From NCBI GenBank assembly GCA_963402885.1, contig OY727103.1, positions 11,682,085-11,746,084 on the forward strand: DNA of 64,000 nt, given 5' to 3'. Positions 10,201 to 22,200 of this stretch are shown here, in pieces; the first letter of the stretch is position 1; every line of letters starts with the position of its first letter. Source of the DNA: Antedon bifida (lineage: Eukaryota > Echinodermata > Crinoidea > Comatulida > Antedonidae). The position numbers were made by a program, and so were the translations under genes. A model generated the notes under the pieces. The model had not been told where the DNA came from, did not search any database, and saw only the letters and a program-made list of their open reading frames with translations.

Positions 10201-13200
10201 GTCGAATCGTCCCGGGTCGAATCGTCCCGGGTCGAATCGTCCCGGGTCGAATCGTCCCGTTACCAATATTATAGTCTGTCTGTCTGTCTGTCTGATGAAT
10301 TTTTACACTTGAGCCACTTATTGTAGTCACACATTGGCCCTGAGTCTGCTAACTGTCTGTCTGATGAATTTTTATTTTGTCTTTCAGATCCAATATAAAT
10401 ATTAATGATGTATTAGGAGATTATTCACTGACACTTGTTGATAGTCTTGATACTTTAGCTGTAAGTATCACCATAACTTGTCGTTCTCATGAGTCACAAT
10501 ATCTAACTACATTTTAAATTTGGTACAGTAATTTTTGCTTGCTTACATTAGGGTGTTTGCTATGTGAATTTAGAAAGGGCTACATTCAAACAACTCTCAA
10601 TGGATTTATAGCAACAATACAAAGAAAAAAGAAACACTATGGTTATGCATTGATTTTGTCAGAATTTATTTGTGTATTTTTTCTTTCTTTTGACTGGTTT
10701 GCATTTTCACTATTAAACGCAGTACTGCTTTCCAAAATGGTCAAGTTACAAGTTTAAAAGTAAAGAAAAATTATAACATATTAAAATACAGAAAGATAAT
10801 AAGCATAGTAGTAGGCCTAATTTAAAAGATATATACCGAAGCTTTAATAAACGATAGCAATTTATATTTTGCTACTCGGAGATTGCAGCAATTAACAAAC
10901 TTATATTTCAATAATACTCTTTGTCTTTATTTTATTATGTTTGTTATATTTTCAATTTACTTCAATTAGTACCACTTTGGAAATCAGTGCACTAGTACTG
11001 AAAGTGCCTGCAGAATAAAGAAAGAATAAATAAATAAATAAATAAAACACATCATAAGTCTCTGACTTAAATGTATAAACTGCACAAATAATGAGGAATA
11101 TAATGTATAGCAATAAGTTTCCAATTCGAAGTAAACGTTACAGGAATGCTCAGAGAAAAATAGCTCTCAATTAATTGCATCACCCTCATTGTATAAATAT
11201 TGAGCAGAAAGGGAGAATTTCAAAATAGAATTGTGTTACCAACCAAATGTTTTGCTCCTTGAAAACTGCGGCCATTAACAAACTTGTATAATATAAGTTT
11301 CTGGCTTAAATAGTTTTAAGATAGAAATCAGCAATTTATTGTAAACCACCTTTATTCAGATAGATTTTTACCGTCATGCTTAAAATTTTACTTTAAAAAA
11401 TTATTTTTATTATTTTGATGTGATAGTTTGTTTAATTGTTAACATTTAATTTAACAATTTAATATGCGAATAAAAAGTAAACCACTTTTTTCTCTTAATT
11501 TCATAATAAATCATACCTATGATTCATACACTTTAATAGGAGAAAATGAAATAAAGATAGTGTTCACCCTGAACATCTCAAAAAGGCCCACACAAGAGTC
11601 CTATAAAAAGAAGTATCCCATGGCCTTTTTTTTCAGGTTTTAGTATGTCATATGCCATGTCATATGTCATATGGCCTTAGTATGTCATATGATTGCAAAT
11701 TTTTTATTTCGACCCACGAAAAGCTTAGAACATTTCCTGGCCGTTAAAATTATACTCTAGATAAATTTGATCTTTTTGAAAACAATATCATTGACGGACA
11801 AAATAATGCTAATTTTAGCTAAGGAAAGAAGAAATAATAAGCATTCTGACAAAATCTATGATGATGATAATGCATAATATTAATAAATTTATTATTATAT
11901 TTTTGAGTTGAAAGAAATATTGTTTGCGTTTTCTGTATACATCATGCTTTCTTAAATTAGATTAGGCCTCAAGGTAAGTTAGGTTAAACTTTTCATAAAT
12001 AACTATTTGAATATGCTCAATTCTGAGATGCAAACACAATGAAAAAAACCTAAGAAAAAAAGGGTGTAACCAAAAACAAATTGCAATAGTTTTCAAGCCT
12101 TTTTGTAGATCACTTGTACAAATGTGCTTATGTCATTGACTCTGCAAACATTTCATGAATTCTGAAACTCTGGTGTATTGAAAAGAACAATTAGTAAACT
12201 ACATTTAATTCGTCACTATGACGAATTATAGGTTATATGCATTGATATAAATAAAGGTAATTGATTTTTTAAATGATATATTGATTTTTTCATGATCTTT
12301 AATGATTGTATATATGATAGATAGGATCTTGGTAGCGCAATACAATAGCCGGTATCACTGCACATCGAGTTGAATAAAAGCAACCCGATCAAAGATCCCT
12401 CAATCCGCGTATACATGTATGTCATAAACCACCCTTGTTACATAATAATAAAAGCCATAAGTTTTTCTAGATTTCATTATAAATCAGGCGTATAATTTAT
12501 ACACTAAGAAATAAAACTAGACATGAAACTCGTCACTTTGACGAGTTAGTTATCCGCACCACGACAAACGCCACGTGCACGTCATAAGTTGGAATATTGC
12601 ACACAGATAAAGATTATGGCATTATGACCTGAACTGAAGAATATGATATGCTGTTATAGTGCTGAATTCTGTCAATTTTGTGTCATACAGTACAGAAAGA
12701 AATTACTGCTTCGTATCTACGCGTAGCCTTTCGTAGCCTACGCGTAGGTAGATCGTAGGTCATTGTTCTCTCCTATGATGTATTGACGATTGTTCGTAGC
12801 CTACGATGTATTGTTCGTAGCCTACGATGTATTGTTCGTAGCCTACGATGTATTGTTCGTAGCCTACGATGTATTGTTCTCTCCTACGATGTATTGTTAT
12901 GATAATTATCTAGGCTAGGCCTAGACGCGCCTACGTACTAGTAGTAGGGTGGTTATTTATTGTCATCGCCTATAGAAGCATTGACAATGCAAACAAACAA
13001 TGTATTGTTTGCTAATTAAGATAGTAGACGTCAATTTTTGTAGCCGCCCTACGCATCGGTTATCCTAATTTGGACGGAAATCCGCCGACGAAATGACAAC
13101 GGGCCGGTGGACCTCAGCCTCACGTAGAGAGAGTCGAGGCTAGCCTGTTTCGGCGGCCTACACTAAAAATTATTTAATCCTACCTTGGAATACCTACGAA

Positions 13201-16200
13201 TTATAAAACAACGACACCTAGGCCAAAATATATGCAAAATAAATATATATTCCATATTAAGATTTAACATAGGCCTGGCTTTAGGCCTTTTAAAATGATT
13301 ACGACATGTGTAAAGAAAAAATCCCGACCAGAATTTGGAAGGGAAAAAACATGTGAGCAGTTTCAGGGAGAGAGAGTATTATGTTTCATGTGACATGTGA
13401 CACAAAATCCAGGTACACGATCTTATTAATCAGCGTCAGACCGGCAGCCACCCTCTAAAAAAAAAACGTGAAAGATTGCGGTAAAGCAGAGAGTATCGCG
13501 TTTCATGCCATGTGACCAAAAAAACTAGGTCTTACGGTAGCCTATAAGTGTCACGGAAACTTTAATAAAATATCACGGCAACTTTCAAAAAAAAAGCCAC
13601 GGCAATTTGAAATTATTTGTGCATTGAAGTAAATAAATAATTATTATATTAATTTATTTAACTGCAGCATTTACGTGTTTATTGCACTAGGCCTAGCTAT
13701 GCCTACTACTAGCCTAAGGCCTACAGTAGTAGCTAGGTCTACTGTAAAAAAACTTGTTATATAATAAACAGATTTATACTGTAAATATATTAAAACATTG
13801 TAGAATGTTATAGGGCCTAGGCCTACCTTGTAATAAGGCCTATGGTCTAGCCCGGCCTAGAAAGTTCAAGAAGAGTGCAATAAAGACGTAAACTGCTGCA
13901 GTTAAATATATTAATATAATATAAACAAATCAGGCAAAGAACATTAATTTTAAACCGCCCGGTGATATACTGAAATTTAATTAATTAATTTGAAACGATA
14001 AAGATGAGGAAATCTGTGAGAATTAGAAAAGGTTGCCCCAACCGAGACTCGAACTCGGACCGCCTTTCATGGTATTGTTCGAACTTGATTGGATAGCGAC
14101 TCTTTAACATTCTCGGCGTGGTACGGCGGAACAGCACTAGTCCTCAGTTGTACGCACGCGCACCAGAGATCAAATTGATACGCCCTCATCTTACAGTATT
14201 TTTATTCACGAGGCGGGATCTCCGAAGAGATACTTTAATATATAAACAAATCAGGCAAAGAACATTAATTCTAAACCGCCCGGTGATATACTGAAATTTA
14301 ATTAATTAATTTGAAACGATAAAGATGAGGAAATCTGTGAGAATGAGAAAAAGTCGCCCCAACCGAGACTCGAACTCGGACCGCCTGCTTAATATGCAGA
14401 TGTCCTAACCATTAGACCACTGGGGCTTTCATGGTATTGTTCGAACTCGATTGGATAGCGACTCTTTAACATTCTCGGCGTGGTACGGCGGAACAGCACT
14501 AGTCCTCAGTTGTATTAATTAATGTGAAGCGTTTATTTGTTTAAAATGATGCACTGTCAAAGTATATACTTCCAATTTTAATATACATGAACATTTTAAA
14601 GAAGAAGGTTAATGTTAAGTCTGTTATTTCGGTCCAAGAAAATGTCATAGTTTGATTGTCGAAATTAATTAAAAAAAATTTAATATGCAATTAATGGTGA
14701 CGTTTTTTTTCTATCTTATTCTTATTTCTTTCCCAGATTTTTGTTGCACATGTATCTGTAATTCTTGTCAACATAAAATCGTATATCTTTGTCAGAAGAT
14801 TGACGTTAAACTGTAGATGTGCTTTGTTATATGACGTTAGAGTTGGGCAGCATAAGTTACACACGATATTATGAAATTTTGCTCATAAATTCTGAACAAA
14901 AATGTATTTTTCAATGAAACTTTACGAAAGGGTTCATAATATGGAGCAACTTTTAACATGATAAAAATGGCGTTCTACGCAAAAAAAAATACGCATTTAA
15001 AATTTCTAAATGTGCAAAATTAATTTCTAATCAATTTCGCGTACATTTCAGGTCATTTTGAGCATTTCAAAATTGTATACATTTTTTTGTGTTTTGCTCA
15101 CAGCTCGTACAAAGCGGAGAAAATGGTTTTTGCAATTGATTTTTGTTTTTCATATCACCTAGTAGATTTCGTTCATTTTGATGAAATTGAATTGCTAAAT
15201 AACGACGCACATGCACGTTAAACTTTAATAATCATGTGTTCAAGAATAGGTCATTACAAAAATATACCTGTTTTTAATCAGTTTTTGTTTTTTAAGCACA
15301 TCGATTCCTGGCCATAAGAAATATACTGACGTAGCTAGATGAAATTGATCTTAAGATAATTCACAAAATAATGCTAAAGAAAGAATAAAAAAATAAAGAT
15401 TTTGACAAAATCAATAAGGCTATATAAAAAAAAGTAAGGGGATTTTAAAAATGTTTAACTAATTTTTGTTGGTCATGTTTTCATTTTTCCCTTGCAACCT
15501 GGCTAGTCTCTTTGAATGTGGATTATGTAATTGTAACTTAATCCTTGTTACAGAGAGATTATGGACATTGATAAATAGTTTGATTTTTAAAAATAATTAT
15601 ATTTTATAATTTTTCATAGTGACAAATTAAAATCTAGTTTTTGTTTTTTTCCTGCCAAATTGAATAAATGTGATTACACTAGGTATCCCAATGAAAAAAT
15701 TTAAATTAATTTTTTTACTTTTTCTTTCAGTTAGCCACAAAGAACTTAATGTAATTAGCATTTTGCAATTTAAATGATTGAAATCCGATTACCCGTTCTG
15801 AAGTTATGGTTATTTAAAGTGGTAAAAAAATACTCGATTTTTTGCCTAAAAATGGTGTTTTTTGCAGTTAAAATTGGAAGCATTTTTAAAAGGTTATAAC
15901 TTTTACAATAATCAGTTAAAAGTTTTGATTTTTTTTTAAACCTATAGATATCACAGAGTTGTACAACTCTATTTTTTTTGGAGTCTCAACGAAACCTATT
16001 TTTAAAATTATTGGTCCGCAAAGTTGGTCCGAAAGCATTTTGCGCCCATTTTTGCTGGAATTCCCTAAAAAATGAAAAAACTGCAATTTTTTAATGATCT
16101 GTAACTTTTGAACTACTGTACTAATTCATTTAATTTTTTTTTGTACTTGTTAGAATGTAGTGTATATTTCATTAATAAATATATTTGATATGTGTAATAT

Positions 16201-19200
16201 GAAAAAAAAAATATTTTTTTAATGGTGAAATTTAAAATTATAAAAAAAAAATGAAAAAGTATGTTAAAAACTGTGTGTACTGTTTCCTTTCTTTCACACT
16301 AATTTTAGGTAAGTATGATTATTATATTATTTTAATATACTTTATATTCATAATTTCAATCATAAATACTAAATTATATATAACTTTTGAATACGTAAAA
16401 CAAAATTTTAGGGCCGTATGATTATGACACCAAATCCAAGCCGGGCTAAGATAAGATGCTCTCTTTAAATATAGGCAAACACACAATGGGTCAAAATAAA
16501 CTCATTTAAAATAATCAATGTTAATTAAAACAATTAATTGTTTACATGAATAGTATATATAACATTATAAAAATGGTTTTCTTTTCGTATTTCTAACCGT
16601 AAGTACGTTATTAAATTGAAATACGGAGCTAAAGTTTAGGCCAAGTAACGGCTTACTCGCGATCAGCAGTCGCTCCCGTAAAAGTATTTCGGTCGCAGTT
16701 AATGACTTTCGGCCGCCGTATACAGAGTCAAATGTAACGTTGGTAAATTAGCTTAATAAATTCCTTCGGTACATTTAAACCTAACGCATTTGCATTGTAT
16801 ACTTGCATAATAAATCTTCCGCACATTACACCAATTTTAAGTTGTTAAATTAATGCGTAAAACCAGATATTCTACGACGGAAAAGGACATGTCAATCTCC
16901 GACATCGCTGCTCTGTCACACATCTCGCGTCGAGCTGGCCGAACTCGAGCGAGGAAAACTAAACAACGTGTTCAAAATATGGAACGTACCATTCGCTGAT
17001 AGGGTGCAATAATGTATTAAACGGAAAACGTCACAACAAACTAGCGCGTATTTCACAGTACAATATTTTACTCACTACAATATTCACCGGATTATAATGG
17101 TTGAATCTTTAAAATTCTGAACGGGATTTACGCCTCATGCACCATTTTAAAATGTAGTTCGCACAATTACCATGCACAATACGTTTGTAATCTATGTTTT
17201 ATCGATTTCAATGTAGATTTAGCTATAATTTAATACCAAAATCCATAATATTTTTCCATAAACGGTGATTCAAAATTGGATTTTTGTCACAAAAATTGAC
17301 TTTTCGTTACTAAAAATCTATTTATAAAAGACGATTTTCATATCAAATTAAAGCTCATTTAAAGCCTGATAACATACAACAAAAATTAATCCGCTAGCTT
17401 CAATGGTAATCGTGCGATCGTGTTTTGAAAACTGATGGGGATTTTCCGATGAGGTTTTCAACGCGCGGAAATCGGCTCGACGGGATTTTAGAACCGTTTT
17501 AAAATCGCATTTTCTCGGCGACTACTTCATTAATTTTAATTGTAAACACACTTATACATAGATTAAAACAAGTACTTTCAAACAATATAAATTTTGTAAG
17601 TATTAATTAAGAGTGAATACGATTTATTTACCATCAAAGTCATACTACTTATTCGAATTTTGTTAATATTTCAAAAGTGATACCCCTCTGTGCGCTTTCA
17701 TTGGGATACCTAATTACACAGTAACTAAAGGATCTACACAGTTTATTTTCATTCCACAGATAATGGGAAATATATCAGAATTTAAGAATGCTGTTGGTCT
17801 TGTTATAGATCATGTTCATTTTGACACTGACAACACTGTACAAGTTTTTGAATCTACAATCAGGTACTGTAACATTCTGTACTGTAACATTCAAAAGATT
17901 ACCTATACTATGTTACTGTACAAAATCTTTGTATATAAAACAAATTTAAACACTAGATTTGAACTCGTCACTTTGACGAGTTTGGATTATCCGTGGAAAT
18001 GCAACATGCACACGTTAAAATATATGAATGTCGACAATTATTATGCCATCCTATGACATGAATTAAATATGTTTACAGTGCTGAAAAAAAATAACTAAAA
18101 ATAGATCCTGACAATAACAAGGGGTTATCTGCCAAGTGCGGACAACCAAAAACTAGATTTTAACTCGTCATGTCACAAGTTCGGGTTTTCCGTGCAGACG
18201 TACACGTTGAGATATGAACACCACAAATTATTATGCCATGACATGAAGTAAATATACAGTGATGAATTTTACCTATGTTGTCATACAGCATATTGCAGTA
18301 TTTAGGCTACAGTATACACTGTATGTTATGTACAGTGTATGTACATATTAATCTCGGAAGGTAACCGTTCACAAAGAAAAGAAGTACACGTTATTTTAAA
18401 CGCAACAAACTTTTACGAAAGAGAGGAAAATCAGACTTTTTAAATTCAACTGACCATATGATGACATCACAACATCCGATAGACAAAATTTTTATATGAG
18501 TTCATATCTACAATTCAACAGCTTTTATAATAAGTTTTAAGCACATAGGTAACTTTCATTCCGAGAAGCTACAGATTGAAATATACTGCATAGATGAAAT
18601 TAAGTAACTCACATAATTCTAATTTTTTGGTATGATGGCGTAATAAAAATTAAAATTTTTGAGAGAATTGATTGAGAAAGAACATATTAAAATCTAGGAG
18701 AAAATGGGGTAAGCATAAACGCGATAATGCGCTCTATTAAATGAATTGATATCTACAACTCATCAGCTTCCATAATACATTAAAAAATAGGGGTCTCACC
18801 AGCCATCATTATTTTTTCATTTGAATTATATTTTTCCAGCTTTTTATATTAATAAAGTAATACGAGCATGTTGAATTTGACAATTTGCGCACGATTTACA
18901 GAAGTTCAAAATTTACAAAATATTGTAAAAATCATGCCTATTTTTGATCTATTATAGCTCCTCGGGATCAACCGTGACCCCAAATAGATAAGTTGTAGAT
19001 ATGAATTTATGCAAAATTGTTACCTCTCGGATGTTATGACGTCACCATTTGGCCATCCGAATATAAAATATAGGATTTTTTGTCTCTTTCGTCATAGCTC
19101 ATCACATTTAATAGAGCGCATCTCGCTTATTTGTAACTTATTTTCTCCCAGATTTTAATATTTGTTTGCTCAATCAATTATCTTTTTACATTTTAATTTT

Positions 19201-22200
19201 GATGATGTCATCATGTTCAAAAGTGTGAATACCCTGGGTCACTTATTTTCATCTTTACAGTAAATTTCGTTTTGTGGAAGCTGTTAAATTGTAGACTATA
19301 CACATTTATGTAAAAATGTTGTGCATTGGATGTTGTGACATCATATATCCAGTTGAATTTATAAAGTTGTATTTTCATCTTTTGCGTCATAGTTCATCAC
19401 ATTTAAAAGAGCGCGCATCTATATTCTTCGTATCCAAATTTCTTCAACACGTTAAATGTTGTTGCTCAAATAATTTCCTTCCAAAATTGCTATCTTTGTG
19501 TTTTATTTTGATGATGTCATCATGTTAAAAATTGGAATAAAAGGTGGGTCCCGTAGTTTATACCTATGTTAAACTGTATGTAGTATATATACAGTATGTC
19601 ACAAAATAGAGAGCACACTAACATTTTATTTTCTTCAGGTCTTAATGGCATAATCTTTTTTCTGTGCGCAATATTCTAACATATGATGTGCATGTGGCGT
19701 TTGTCATGCGTCAAAGTGATGAGTTCAAATCTAGTTATATTTTACATTACTGAGCCCAGTAAAGCTTACTCAAACAATTTCAATAATTTCACTTAATACT
19801 GATAGTTCGTATTTATGTTTAATTTTCAGGGTACTGGGAGCACTTTTGTCAGCTCATCTTCTTATTGTAGATGACAAGAAACCATTGGGTGATTTACGTC
19901 CTGAAAATTACAAAGATGAATTGCTTTATTTAGCCAAAAATCTTGCTGATCGTCTTCTTCCTGCCTTTGACGGCACTGCAACTGGTCTTCCTCATCCCAG
20001 GGTAAGACTGTTTATAATGTAGAAATGATTTATTAAAATTAAACTGATTAAATAATAAAATATATATCTTGGAAAACTAATTTTTCCTAAAAGAGGCAAA
20101 TGATCACATACTTGAAATTGTTCCTGGACAGCAAAAAGCATCAGACAGTAAACCCCAATACAGAAACCCTACTATATTGGGGACTCAATGCTGAAGCATA
20201 TCAAAACAAGGGGTCTACTAAACACATCAGTCATGACAATGCGTGCATGCATTGTCTTGACCTGCGGAACAGTAAAACAAGTCTGAATTTAACCAATGTA
20301 AAGAACGTTATCATCCACGCTGGAACGAACGATTGTCCTAGTTATGATTACACCAGTGACTCTGTACTTAAAGATTACACGCAACTTTCATCAAGTCTGA
20401 AATCACGTATAACTGGTAAGGTCTACATCTCTTGAGTCTGCCCAAGACTAGACGACCGTCACCTAAATGTATGTGTGCTGAAAACAAACGAGATGCTGAA
20501 ACACAAATTCAAGGATCAGTTCATTGATAGAACCATCATTTCGACACCTCTAAATTTACACAGCATAGCCGATAATATTGACTCTGATGATTCTTACCAT
20601 TTAATAAAGACACCTTCCCTACGTTTTTTAGATCTATTTTAAGATCACAAACTATATTTAATGTAAAAATAATACTATATGGTCCTATTGTGATAACTTT
20701 TTTCGTCTTTAAATGGTTATAAATGTGAAAAATAAGTCGATTCTAATAATTATAGCGGCCCGCTATAAATCCCAAAATGCATTGCGCGTTGATTGATATT
20801 TCTGTTTTTCTTCTGTAATTCACCCACCTTTCGATCGATCGTGAGGCCAAAACAAATGGAAGACTCCTAACTTTTCAGCAAAAATACCGGGTTTTCCCCA
20901 ATTTGTATCAACAGAGTCTGGCAAAAATAGAAAGACAATTAATGCAGCAACTATACAACGTTAGGCTAGGTATATAGTTAGCGTAAGATGTTCGTATGTT
21001 ACCGATGTTTACCTGCTAGGCCTACAAAACTAAGCCTAGTTAGGCTAGGCCTAAAGACCGTCCACGAGAGGTCAGTCGCTGTCTATGTAAAACAAAATAG
21101 CGGTTTTAATTATAAGATTCAATCTGACCTTATGAAACCAGAGCTTGAATTGATTAGTATTGAAATATCTAAATCCAAAATGAAACCAATTATTGTTTTA
21201 GCATGGTACCGCCTTCCTGGGTCAGAAATGGAATTATTTAATGATCTTAAAGAAATTCTTCACAAAATTGAAAGTTGTAATACTATACAGTAATATTGTG
21301 ATCATTGGTGATGTAAATTGTGATTCAACGTCTGCACACCCAAACTGTTATATGAACAAATTAAATGAAATCTCAACTAATTTTATCTTTTAAACAAGTT
21401 ATTACACTACAGTGCCAACTAGGACTACAAAATGTACTGTACATCAACCCTTATTGATCATATTTATGTATCCTATCATGTCCAGAAAAGATAAGTGATT
21501 CGGGAGTATTATATACAGGGCTTAGTGATCATGATGTTATTTGATTCTGGACAATACACTGGTTTAGTTATGTTGGTTCTTAACAAGGTGTTTGATACAG
21601 TAGATCATGGTATTTTGCTTAAAAAGCTGAAACATTTTCTTTAGTGAAGGTGTAATCAGTTGGTTCGAGAATTACATCAATGATAGATGTCATGTAAACT
21701 AATATAATGGTATAACTTCAAATATTTGTAACAGTGTCTGTGGGATACCACAGGGTTCCATACTTGGGCCCTTTTGTAACAGTGTCTGTGGGATACCACA
21801 GGGTTCCATACTTGGGCCCTTTTGTAACAGTGTCTGTGGGATACCACAGGGCTCCATACTTGGGCCCTTTTGTAACAGTGTCTGTGGGATACCACAGGGT
21901 TCCATAGGCCCTGTTTCTGCTGCCAAGAAAATACCGTATTTTATACGGTATTTTTTGAATACCGTATTTATACCGTATTTTTTGGCAGCAGAAACTGCGC
22001 TCATACCGTATTTTCCCCACAAAATTTGTGGATAAAATACGGTATTTCCAAATTTATACCGTATTTTTTGTACCCTTTTCTGCTGCCAATAAAAAATACC
22101 GTATATTTTTTGACCTGCGACATGAGGTCAACATCGTGTTTTTATTTTCTGTCGCTGTGAGCTGTTTTACACACGTGTATAGATATATTCGGCGAAAATG

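Larger units (their letters stand above)
13925..14516. repeat. Direct duplication of a roughly 280-bp block holding a tRNA-like sequence
   Basis: Sequence from about 13925 is repeated from about 14238 with few differences. Shared landmarks are CAGGCAAAGAACATTAATT, GGTGATATACTGAAATTTAA, the tRNA-like T arm and GGTACGGCGGAACAGCACTAG. The first copy lacks about 42 bases of the tRNA-like part that the second retains. About 80 bp of unrelated sequence separates the copies. Confidence 0.85.

Noticed and set aside
9848-10330. Repetitive open frames on both strands (TIRPG and SNRPG repeats)
   Set aside because: They arise from the 15-bp word array, whose length is a multiple of three, so any open frame repeats. 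No other protein signature is present.
21699-22022. Repetitive minus-strand proteins of about 70-107 residues
   Set aside because: They are the antisense of the 48-bp reverse-transcriptase repeat. The + strand frame carries the recognisable motif.
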